This document shows, piece by piece, positions 24,504 through 31,478 of a DNA stretch of 64,000 bases. The notes under the pieces were generated by a model. It searched no databases. It was not told the origin of the DNA and worked only from the letters and a program-made list of their open reading frames with translations. Position numbers and translations under genes: made by a program. Every line of letters begins with the position of its first letter. Position 1 is the first letter of the stretch. This DNA is from a virus, in IMG/VR virus record IMGVR_UViG_3300043777_000173, positions 1 through 64,000 of that record; one strand, written 5' to 3'.

Positions 24504-25472
24504 ATGCCTGATACAAACAGCGTTTCTCCGGGTTACAACACAGGTTCAGTGAACCTGCAAAATGCCCCGGCAGCAGACCAAGATTGGGATTCGTTGTTCC
24601 CGAATCCTGAACTTCAATCCGCGTCGCAACCACAAGTTGCGAACCCAGGAGCAAATCCCCCGCAGCCAGTTACACCCGCCCAGCCTTTTATCAAGGCCGG
24701 AGACACTGTATACAACACTGCTGAGGACGCCGTGGCTGGAATTTCCCACAAGGATTCCGTCATTGCAAAGTATCGTGATTACCTGGCTTCTCAAGGTCTC
24801 GATCCTAATGCCATCCTAAAAGGTGAGGCCCAGCAACGGCCACAAGCCCAACCCCAGACTCAACCTACCAACACCTCCCCGTACAAGTATTATAACAACC
24901 CGAACTTCTTTGATGAAGTCGCCGCCGCTGCGCAGTCGCGCGATCGAGTCAAATATGAACAGATCATGTCTCAGCACACTCAGGAAGCTATTCAAGCACA
25001 ACTTGAGCCCTGGCGTGCAACCCTGGCTGAAACCAATCGCTTCCGAGCGATTCGTCAGGCTACGGCGGAGACCCCGGATTTCGGGAAGTTCATGGAAGGT
25101 CCTGGCTACAAAAAGGTCATGGACAGCTTCCCCTTGTACAAGGAAATGGTTCAGATTGGTGAGAATGATCCCGTGGCCGCCCAACGGCTCCCCGAGGTCT
25201 ACAAGTCAATGTATCTCATCTATCAAGGCATGAATCAAACCCAACCGGGTCAGCAAGTCACGAATGCAGCACCCAATACCCCGACTGTGCGACAGCAACC
25301 CACTCTTCAACCCTCCTCCTTAACCCCACCTGCGTCTTCGTCCGGCACACAAGGCTGGCAAGAAGCTGGTTGGCGCGGCAACAAACCCGTCGGCAATGAG
25401 GCTCGTAAACAGCTTATCCAAGACGGCGATAATCGCTACAAAGGTATGCGCTTTGAAGATGTCGGTCTCTAA
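24504..25472 (+). CDS. Scaffolding protein
   Basis: 322 aa, directly upstream of the capsid gene. Disordered Pro/Gln/Asn-rich N-terminus, central helices (FFDEVAAAAQSRDRVKYEQI), then another Gln/Pro-rich linker and a short charged C-terminus (GDNRYKGMRFEDVGL), the part usually contacting the capsid protein. Identified by position and organisation. Confidence 0.75.
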   Translation: MPDTNSVSPGYNTGSVNLQNAPAADQDWDSLFPNPELQSASQPQVANPGANPPQPVTPAQPFIKAGDTVYNTAEDAVAGISHKDSVIAKYRDYLASQGLDPNAILKGEAQQRPQAQPQTQPTNTSPYKYYNNPNFFDEVAAAAQSRDRVKYEQIMSQHTQEAIQAQLEPWRATLAETNRFRAIRQATAETPDFGKFMEGPGYKKVMDSFPLYKEMVQIGENDPVAAQRLPEVYKSMYLIYQGMNQTQPGQQVTNAAPNTPTVRQQPTLQPSSLTPPASSSGTQGWQEAGWRGNKPVGNEARKQLIQDGDNRYKGMRFEDVGL

Positions 25473-25501
25473 TCCACAGCGGGCCCAATCCAAGGAGAAA
25501 C

Positions 25502-26443
25502 ATGAATCGCTTTCTTAAGCATTTGACGAACTTCGTGTTCGTCCTCTTTGGGCTAGGCCCTGACGTTGTAACCGTCAGCCTCGGGACTGCGGGTAACGCG
25601 GGTTCAACAGCCGCCGAACTTATTACTTATATGTCGGCACGTCTGCTTGAAGTCGCTGAGTTCAACACCATCCTCGATCAATTCGGAGACAAGCACCCCT
25701 TGCCTTCGAACTCCTCAAAGACGATTCGATTCGTCCGCGAAGAGAAATTGACGGTGGCCGCGACTCCCACGCAGTTAACTGAGGGCATCCCCCCGGATGC
25801 TGTGGGTCTTACCCTAAACCAAATTGAAGCCACCGTGGAGCAATACGGCTCTGTGGTGCGGTTGTCCGACTTGGCAGAGATTACTGCCCGTCACAATGTG
25901 ATCGAGCGGACGATCTACGTCTTGGGTTTACAAGCGGCAGAAACCTATGACCAGCTAATCTTTAACGTCCTTAATGCCGCCACCAACACATACTACCCGA
26001 ACAACAGGGCGGGTGATACCTCCCTGATTGGTTCCGATCTGGTCGGTTACTCTGACCTGGTTGAACTTGATGCCGCGTTGCAAGATCAAGGCGGACGACC
26101 TTTCGAAGGGGGCGAGTATGTTTATGTCACTCCTCCGCAGGTCTATGCCGGACTCTTGCGAGACCCGGACTTCAAGGCCTCTAACCAGTTCCGCGCTCCG
26201 GAGAAAATCTGGCGCGGTGAAGTGGGAATGCTCGGTGGGTTCCGCGTTATTCGCTCGAACTCCCCGGCCTTCGCTGCCACCTCACAGGCAACTGCGGGTC
26301 AGTCCAGCAAGGTCTTCACCTCGTTTGGCATTGCCCGGTTTGCATATCAGATCACTGACTTGCAGAACCTCCGAGTCTATGTGGTTGCTCCTGGCGGTCA
26401 GCTTGATCCTCTCCAGCAGTCCCGTGTTTGCGGCAATGCCTAG
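25502..26443 (+). CDS. Major capsid protein, N-terminal part (split gene)
   Basis: 313 aa as read. Fits the N4-gp56 capsid family: TQLTEGIPPDAVGLTLNQIE, then ATVEQYGSVVRLSDL and a glycine-rich loop before GGQLDPLQQSRV. The family normally continues with a GWK-containing C-terminus. Here the frame stops four codons later, and the missing piece (KIGWKFAFKSVITNQNW) lies at 27216-27311 beyond an HNH nuclease ORF. Joining base 26428 to 27216 restores the frame. The N-terminal hydrophobic stretch (NFVFVLFGLG) is unusual for this family. Confidence 0.85.
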   Translation: MNRFLKHLTNFVFVLFGLGPDVVTVSLGTAGNAGSTAAELITYMSARLLEVAEFNTILDQFGDKHPLPSNSSKTIRFVREEKLTVAATPTQLTEGIPPDAVGLTLNQIEATVEQYGSVVRLSDLAEITARHNVIERTIYVLGLQAAETYDQLIFNVLNAATNTYYPNNRAGDTSLIGSDLVGYSDLVELDAALQDQGGRPFEGGEYVYVTPPQVYAGLLRDPDFKASNQFRAPEKIWRGEVGMLGGFRVIRSNSPAFAATSQATAGQSSKVFTSFGIARFAYQITDLQNLRVYVVAPGGQLDPLQQSRVCGNA

Positions 26444-26485
26444 AGATGGGCATTGGTACACTCTGTAAAATGTCAAGAACATCCT

Positions 26486-26516
26486 GTAACAAAATAGCAA
26501 GTTCGAGTATCTAAAC
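26486..26516 (+). promoter_or_regulatory. Phage ECF-type promoter, copy 3
   Basis: GTAACAA, 17 bp, TCTAAAC followed by TAGT and then directly ATG. Lies inside the capsid-gene insertion and serves the HNH gene; the mRNA would be leaderless or nearly so. Confidence 0.75.
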
Positions 26517-26520
26517 TAGT

Positions 26521-27204
26521 ATGAAAGCTCGGATTCGCGAAAAACTAACCGCAGGACAACTTGCAGCCAAGTCGGAGTCACCAACCTCCGAAAGGTTCAG
26601 AGAGCATAATCAGAGTATGCGTTATCACAAAAGACAACCGGCAGTTGAACGTCAGTGTTTACAATGCTTAAAAACATTTATGACCTGGGCCTCACTGCTT
26701 CGTCATGGAAAACGATGTGATTTCTGTTCTAGAAATTGCTGGATTGCCTTTAGTCGTGTAACAGTTAATTGTGATACTTGCGGGAAAGAAATCTCACGAC
26801 AGAAGAAAACGGCATCGCGTTATATCAATGCCCGAAATTTTTGCTCCCGAGATTGTATGTACAAAGCCCGTAGGATAAATCCAGATCGAATTCCTGTTAA
26901 AAGACTTCGATACGGATCAACCGAGTTTCGCAAAGCTCGTTTACTTATTATTGAACGAGATGGAGTTTGCCAAATTTGTGGCGACCCCTTAGCGAATTCT
27001 ATTCATCATAAAGACTGGAAGCCTTATGTCAACACTCTTGATAATCTTGTTCTGCTGTGTAAAAAACATCACGGCATGTTCAAAAGATATGAAGATTGGG
27101 AAACCGGCAAGGCTCGCATAATGGCGTGCTCCGATCTGCATGGTAACATGCAGAGTGCCTCAGAAATGCCTGGCACTCAACAACTTGTTTCTGTAAGTTG
27201 TTGA
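26521..27204 (+). CDS. HNH homing endonuclease with zinc knuckles
   Basis: 227 aa. Three treble-clef-like knuckles (CLQCLKTF...CDFC, CDTCGKEI...CSRDC, CQICGDPL) precede the HNH core HHKDWKP...NLVLLCKKHH (about 160-190). Such enzymes cut DNA lacking the insertion and spread it. More AT-rich than neighbours. ATG lies four bases after the promoter -10 element and has no ribosome site. The last ~23 codons overlap three contiguous RNA hairpins. Confidence 0.85.
   Translation: MKARIREKLTAGQLAAKSESPTSERFREHNQSMRYHKRQPAVERQCLQCLKTFMTWASLLRHGKRCDFCSRNCWIAFSRVTVNCDTCGKEISRQKKTASRYINARNFCSRDCMYKARRINPDRIPVKRLRYGSTEFRKARLLIIERDGVCQICGDPLANSIHHKDWKPYVNTLDNLVLLCKKHHGMFKRYEDWETGKARIMACSDLHGNMQSASEMPGTQQLVSVSC
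27136..27203 (+). ncRNA. Three contiguous perfect hairpins
   Basis: CTGCATG/CATGCAG with a GTAA (GNRA) tetraloop (27136-27153), AGTGCC/GGCACT (27154-27177) and CAACAACTT/AAGTTGTTG (27178-27203) follow each other without a gap. They sit within the HNH gene's 3' end and stop twelve bases before the inferred insertion boundary, as expected of intron RNA structure. Confidence 0.7.
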
Positions 27205-27212
27205 TAACAAAG

Positions 27213-27311
27213 ATGAAAATCGGCTGGAAATTTGCTTTCAAGTCTGTTATCACTAATCAAAACTGGATACGTAGAGTACGTAGTTCCGGGGCCAACTCGA
27301 TAACCAATTAA
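27213..27311 (+). CDS. Major capsid protein, C-terminal part
   Basis: A 32-residue frame KIGWKFAFKSVITNQNW followed by IRRVRSSGANSITN completes the N4-gp56 capsid fold left unfinished at 26443. An in-frame ATG at 27213 would allow separate translation, but there is no ribosome site, favouring splicing. After the stop come CCAACT/AGTTGG and GGGGCC/GGCCCC hairpins (27292-27316, 27329-27344). Confidence 0.7.
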   Translation: MKIGWKFAFKSVITNQNWIRRVRSSGANSITN

Positions 27312-27362
27312 GTTGGATTAACAGGATAGGGGCCTCTGGGCCCCTTCCAGAAAGGATTTATC

Positions 27363-27590
27363 ATGGGACACAGTTTTGAGCAGTCCGGCCCCGGCGACAG
27401 CATTATCAACATGACTCGCCCGGACGGCCATGCTCATCTAGATGAAAAGTACGACAAGGGAATGCGATCTCCGTGGCTGGGCGTTATTGCCCACCAGGAC
27501 GCAGGGCTAGTAAGCCCTGAGACTTCGCCACAGAGCGGCAGCGGCCACATGGACAGCGGCTACTCTGGTGTAGGAGGCACAGGAACTTAA
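27363..27590 (+). CDS. Hypothetical protein, 75 aa
   Basis: AAGGA precedes the ATG. Gly/Ser/Asp/His-rich, probably extended (SPETSPQSGSGHMDSGYSG). Immediately after the capsid gene; possibly a minor head or decoration protein. TAATG overlap with the next gene. Confidence 0.6.
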   Translation: MGHSFEQSGPGDSIINMTRPDGHAHLDEKYDKGMRSPWLGVIAHQDAGLVSPETSPQSGSGHMDSGYSGVGGTGT

Positions 27591-27913
27591 TGGCACTCGA
27601 AAAACCCATTGTCGAAAAACGCCCAACCACAATCCCAGAGCTGTATGGAACCTCGCGAGAAACGTGGCAGTATGTCACGCTTCCCCAAGAGGACCCGCTG
27701 GGAAAACCATTCCCCACAATCCGCCTAAACAAAGAGGCATTTGAAGCAGGCCAGACCTATCAGATTCCTGCCCCAATTGCCGCTTATGTTAACGATCGCA
27801 TCAAGAAGTTCAACCGCTCTTGCGTGCGTTTGTATCAGAATGACATGGCGCAAGACGGCATTGTCCGCACTGCGGATGGAGCCTCTGCGCCAATGCCCAC
27901 CCTGGTTCGTTAA
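27590..27913 (+). CDS. Hypothetical head-region protein, 107 aa
   Basis: Charged N-terminus, then FPTIRLNKEAFEAGQTYQIP and a helical KKFNRSCVRLYQND. Starts on the previous stop and its own stop overlaps the muralytic gene. No family recognised. Confidence 0.6.
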   Translation: MALEKPIVEKRPTTIPELYGTSRETWQYVTLPQEDPLGKPFPTIRLNKEAFEAGQTYQIPAPIAAYVNDRIKKFNRSCVRLYQNDMAQDGIVRTADGASAPMPTLVR

Positions 27914-28281
27914 TGGCTTGGACCTGGAAAATCACGTCCGGCACTTTGCTTAACCTTAACCTCATTCCAGTGGGGCATGGCTACGCTGGCCATGGCGAGG
28001 GCTTAAACAACCCCGCAATGTGCAATGTGCCGAACGTGGGTCCACTTCCAATAGGCACCTATACGATCGGCCAACCTCGTGACGATGATGAAGTAGGCAA
28101 ATTCGCGATGCCACTCATACCTGACACGTCGAACACGATGTTTGGCCGATCGGCTTTTTATATCCATGGGGACAACCCCTCTCTCAATCACACCGCCAGC
28201 GATGGCTGTATCATTCTTCCTCGCCCTGTCCGGACGGACATCGCGAACTCGGGCGATGACCAACTTATTGTCGAGGACTAA
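27913..28281 (+). CDS. Tlde1-type peptidoglycan enzyme (DUF2778)
   Basis: 122 aa. GHGEGLNNPAMCNVPNVGPL, PIGTYTIG, FGRSAFYIHGDNP and ASDGCIILPR match the Tlde1/DUF2778 L,D-transpeptidase-like fold with catalytic His (IHGD) and Cys (SDGC). Family members cut or exchange peptidoglycan peptides. No signal peptide, so it may be a virion muralysin or the endolysin. The stop codon TAA is supplied by hairpin repeat copy 7. Confidence 0.85.
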   Translation: MAWTWKITSGTLLNLNLIPVGHGYAGHGEGLNNPAMCNVPNVGPLPIGTYTIGQPRDDDEVGKFAMPLIPDTSNTMFGRSAFYIHGDNPSLNHTASDGCIILPRPVRTDIANSGDDQLIVED

Positions 28282-28299
28282 CCCCGTTCTATGCGAGGA
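28278..28299 (-). repeat. Dispersed hairpin repeat, copy 7
   Basis: CTAACCCCG-TTCTATG-CGAGGAA on the plus strand, antisense to transcription. Its TAA ends the Tlde1 gene and its ATG (28291) starts the phosphatase gene. Confidence 0.9.
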
Positions 28300-28875
28300 A
28301 TTTTATTGGTTCGCCATGGCAACACGACCTATGACGATAAGGTGGATGCCCTACTTGATCCGCCCCTCGACGAGGAAGGGATGGAGCGAATTGCCCGGAC
28401 TGTGCAGTTTATACACGAGGGAGACTTCGGAATCAAGCGTGTAATCTCCTCGCCCCTCCAGAGGACCCTTCGCCTGGCCTCAAAGATCGCAGACAACAAC
28501 CTCCGAGTCACCACCAACAACGCGGCACTCCCTTGGAACCTCGGAGACCTGATGGGCAAGTTGACGAAGGTGGTCCAGCCCAAGATTGATTATCTTGAGA
28601 ACTACCCGGACATCAAGGCCCCACACGGCGAGTCTTATAGGACCTTCTATAATCGGTGGTCCGAATTCCTTCGGCGGCTGATGACTTACTTCGAGGTACA
28701 TCCGGATAACTCGCTGGCGGTCGTCACACATTCGCGGAACATTGATGCAATTGAAAGCATCGTGGGGGACGCGCCTATCGGGGATGTAACTCCTATATCC
28801 CCTGAAGCCAGCGTTACCCTCCTCGCAAAGAACGGGGTTAGCTGGACTTACAGTCAAATCTGGAATGGTAAATGA
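28291..28875 (+). CDS. Histidine phosphatase superfamily protein
   Basis: 194 aa phosphoglycerate-mutase-like fold: catalytic RHG motif LLVRHGN (His9 region), SSPLQRT and a second His in VVTHSRN. Substrate unknown. Its start codon lies inside hairpin repeat copy 7 and its C-terminus contains copy 8 (LLAKNGV), so the gene is bracketed by repeats like a cassette among virion genes. It overlaps the next gene (ATGA). Confidence 0.85.
   Translation: MRGILLVRHGNTTYDDKVDALLDPPLDEEGMERIARTVQFIHEGDFGIKRVISSPLQRTLRLASKIADNNLRVTTNNAALPWNLGDLMGKLTKVVQPKIDYLENYPDIKAPHGESYRTFYNRWSEFLRRLMTYFEVHPDNSLAVVTHSRNIDAIESIVGDAPIGDVTPISPEASVTLLAKNGVSWTYSQIWNGK
28818..28841 (+). repeat. Dispersed hairpin repeat, copy 8
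   Basis: CCTCCTCG-CAAAGAA-CGGGGTTAG within the phosphatase coding region, read in frame as LLAKNGVS. The CAAAG loop avoids an in-frame TAG. Confidence 0.9.
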
Positions 28876-29540
28876 TCGTACAAGACATCGTTAACGCGGT
28901 TAGCACAGATACCAGGCAGGTCATGAATGCCTCTGGCAATGACGCCAATGTCATTATGAACTGGGTAGACCGTGTTCAGAAGGACGTGCTCCACACTACC
29001 TTGTACGCGAATCAGAACATTGCGAGCACTCAGGTCACCACGGTCGTTGGGCAGAATGCCTATACGATGTCCCCGCCTTCGGCTATTCGCCGGATTATCA
29101 GCATCTTCGACTTGACCTTCAACATGAGCTTGACTCCGTCAGACGTGGACCTTGATTCTCCTACGCCGGTGGCGACCCGAGTCAATGAGGAGGCCGGGCG
29201 ATCAAGCAGCCAGATTAATCAACCCCATCCCTCTGAGGCTTATCGCTTTGGCGGGACTGCGGAATACTTTCGATTCATTGGCCCGAATACCTTGGTCATC
29301 CGACCCGCTCCCGCAACTCCAGGATACGTCGCCACGCTAAGTGTCGTCTATGAACAATTGGTTCCGACTTTGTCGAGTTTAACTGCGGCTTTAATTGTCC
29401 CGGACGATGGCAAGGACGTGGTCTGTGCCGGGGTTAACTGGATGGCTTTCGCTTATATTGGTCGCCAGCAGGAGGCGGCTTCTTGGTTTCAATTATATCA
29501 GCAACTCAAGCAGGGTAATCGTATCGGAGTCCTTCGTTAA
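28872..29540 (+). CDS. Head-tail adaptor-like protein, 222 aa
   Basis: Helical N-terminus (IVNAVSTDTRQVM), a beta middle and a C-terminal helical segment DDGKDVVCAGVNWMAFAYIG. The same ends occur in the next gene (DRYSDIMVAGVNWLALKFLR), so the two are paralogues. Position and organisation fit adaptor/tail-tube proteins of short-tailed phages. Confidence 0.65.
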   Translation: MIVQDIVNAVSTDTRQVMNASGNDANVIMNWVDRVQKDVLHTTLYANQNIASTQVTTVVGQNAYTMSPPSAIRRIISIFDLTFNMSLTPSDVDLDSPTPVATRVNEEAGRSSSQINQPHPSEAYRFGGTAEYFRFIGPNTLVIRPAPATPGYVATLSVVYEQLVPTLSSLTAALIVPDDGKDVVCAGVNWMAFAYIGRQQEAASWFQLYQQLKQGNRIGVLR

Positions 29541-30679
29541 TGGCAACAACTGTTCAACAGATCGTTACCTCTGTTCAGACCGACGTTCAGAACCAGATCG
29601 GCCCCAACCATCCGATGCTTCTGGATTTCTCGAATCGGATTAGTTTGGATATACTCCGTTCAACGAAGTGGGATTTCCTCCTATCCGATGTGCAGAGTTT
29701 TATTACTCGACAGGGCGTGACTGCATATTGGATCGGAGCCTCTGGCGCTAATCCGCCCGGCACCTTTGACACTGGTCTCAACATCACCAACATGAAGTGG
29801 GTCCAGCATGGTTCGGTCTATGATCGGTCCAATTACACGACCCTCGGATCGGTTGCAGAAGCTCCGGTCTCAGCGGTGCTATCATACACCGACGGTACTT
29901 CTCGTCCCGGTCGTCCAAAGGTTTATCGCAATAACATTGACACGCCGTTCACTCTGAACATCTATCCGGCCCCGGACCAGCAGAATAACCAGTCCCCTCA
30001 ACCAGAACCTCCGCTCGTAAGCACGGTTGCGGGTGGGGCTTTGCCCGCGCGTACTTACAACCTAGTTACGACCTTTGTGGACGGATTGGGGGGTGAGTCA
30101 ACGACGGGGGCTTACTCTACTCCGCTTTATATTCCAGCGGGTTTCCTCGCGGTTGTACAGACTCCTACTACTTTAATCCCTACCAATGATGCCGGAGTTC
30201 CTTATTCTTTCTATAACGTTTACGCTTCATCGAGTTCTTTCTTACCACAGAACAGTGCGAAGCAGACCGTAACTCCGATCGCGCTGGGGACCAATTGGAC
30301 TGAACCGCTAACAGGACTAACCACCGGCGGTGTAAATCCGCCGTCCTTCAATGCCGCCGCAACCTATAACGGCTATATAATCCAGTTCCGTTATTACGAT
30401 GTTGAGCAGCTAATTACCTCATTCGCGCAGAACTTACAAATCCCGGATCGCTACTCGGATATCATGGTGGCCGGGGTTAACTGGCTTGCCTTGAAGTTCC
30501 TTCGGCGCTCTCCGGAAGCCGCTGAGTGGTTCGGAACATATCGCCTTGGTTTAACCACGATGGTTCGCGATCGCAATCAGCAGAACCGGTTTGCAGATTA
30601 CATTAGTCCCGATCCGAGCAGCCTTGGCGGGATGCTCCCAACCATTGAAACTATTGATTTGAGTCTGCTCACTCCATGA
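29540..30679 (+). CDS. Adaptor/tail-tubular-like protein, 379 aa
   Basis: Paralogue of the 222-aa gene with a large inserted beta region (about 140-290) containing a fibronectin-like PARTYNLVTTFVDGLGGES stretch. C-terminus retains AGVNWLALKFLRRSPEAAEW. Starts on the stop of its paralogue. Probably forms part of the connector or tail tube. Confidence 0.65.
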   Translation: MATTVQQIVTSVQTDVQNQIGPNHPMLLDFSNRISLDILRSTKWDFLLSDVQSFITRQGVTAYWIGASGANPPGTFDTGLNITNMKWVQHGSVYDRSNYTTLGSVAEAPVSAVLSYTDGTSRPGRPKVYRNNIDTPFTLNIYPAPDQQNNQSPQPEPPLVSTVAGGALPARTYNLVTTFVDGLGGESTTGAYSTPLYIPAGFLAVVQTPTTLIPTNDAGVPYSFYNVYASSSSFLPQNSAKQTVTPIALGTNWTEPLTGLTTGGVNPPSFNAAATYNGYIIQFRYYDVEQLITSFAQNLQIPDRYSDIMVAGVNWLALKFLRRSPEAAEWFGTYRLGLTTMVRDRNQQNRFADYISPDPSSLGGMLPTIETIDLSLLTP

Positions 30680-31125
30680 AAATACTTGCCTTGGTTTTAC
30701 TTGCGGCTTCATTCTGTGCGGCGCAAGAACTTCCTGATACACCTCAACCTTCAACTGCTTGTGTCGATCATGGCAAGCCTTGCCCGGAGTGGCTCCATAA
30801 ACTCGTCGGCCAGTATCCCCCGGCCCCTTATACTGCACTCCCTCCTCGCACCGAGCCCGCCAAGTTCCTAACCTTCCGGACCTTCAATCAACCGGTGCTA
30901 CGAACGAACAAGCAGGTCATGAAATCGCCGGTGTTCGTGATTAGCCAGACTGTATTGATGCTTACCATGATCCCACACGGCAAATCGCGCTGGCACGTAG
31001 AGCCCATTGAAGCTTCTGGGCTGTGCGCGTTCGATTACATGAGCGATCGTCTCCTGAGTGAATCTTTCTCAATTGGGCCGCCGATCTACGCCGCGATTGT
31101 CTATTCGAGGAATGCCTTTAAGTAA
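30676..31125 (+). CDS. Exported protein with membrane segment, 149 aa
   Basis: Signal peptide MKILALVLLAASFCAAQ followed by ELPDTPQPSTAC. The signal plus LPDTP style is common in Acidobacteriota exported proteins. A hydrophobic segment (VFVISQTVLMLTMI) lies mid-protein. Overlaps the adaptor gene (ATGA) and the nuclease gene (TAATG). Confidence 0.65.
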   Translation: MKILALVLLAASFCAAQELPDTPQPSTACVDHGKPCPEWLHKLVGQYPPAPYTALPPRTEPAKFLTFRTFNQPVLRTNKQVMKSPVFVISQTVLMLTMIPHGKSRWHVEPIEASGLCAFDYMSDRLLSESFSIGPPIYAAIVYSRNAFK

Positions 31126-31478
31126 TGCCGTATAAAGATAAAACTAAACAAGCGGCATGGTACCAACAGGATAAAAAGAATCATCCTGAGAAATACCGTG
31201 CGCGTACAGAAAGACAGCAGAAAGTCTTTCGGCGAATCCGAGGTTTTGGCGCGGTTAAAAGAGAAATTATAGAAGCTATATGGTTAGCTCAAGATAAGAA
31301 ATGTGCGATATGTGAAATTCCAATTGAATTCAATGCACATGTCGATCATGACCATTTGACCGGGTTAATTCGAGGAATGCTTTGCAAAAATTGCAATCCT
31401 GGCTTGGGGCAATTCAAAGACAATATTCGATCTCTCGAACGCGCTATAGATTATCTGCGGAGGTATGAAAGTCGATGA
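31125..31478 (+). CDS. Endonuclease VII-family nuclease
   Basis: 117 aa. KCAICEIPIEFN, HVDHDHLTGLIRGMLCKNCN and PGLGQFKDN form the His-Me/ENDO VII site with paired CxxC zinc ligands. T4 endonuclease VII resolves branched DNA; small relatives also behave as homing nucleases. Unlike the three insertions elsewhere here, it sits between two intact genes. Confidence 0.85.
   Translation: MPYKDKTKQAAWYQQDKKNHPEKYRARTERQQKVFRRIRGFGAVKREIIEAIWLAQDKKCAICEIPIEFNAHVDHDHLTGLIRGMLCKNCNPGLGQFKDNIRSLERAIDYLRRYESR

Larger units (their letters stand above)
26429..27215 (+). mobile_element. HNH-bearing insertion in the capsid gene
   Basis: A 787-base segment whose removal rejoins capsid codons GTT and AAA in frame. 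Ends fit the group I rule (upstream exon ends in U, insertion ends in G). It contains a CAATGCC/GGCATTG hairpin near its start, its own promoter, the HNH gene and three perfect hairpins at its end. I could not trace a group I core by eye, so intron versus seamless insertion is undecided. Confidence 0.7.

Noticed and set aside
29430-30500. Further hairpin-repeat copies at the two CCGGGGTTAACTGG sites
   Set aside because: These lack the CCTCCTCG arm and are explained by the shared AGVNW codons of the two paralogous adaptor genes.
31125-31478. A fourth gene-splitting nuclease insertion
   Set aside because: Flanking genes look complete and are joined to it by normal stop/start overlaps.
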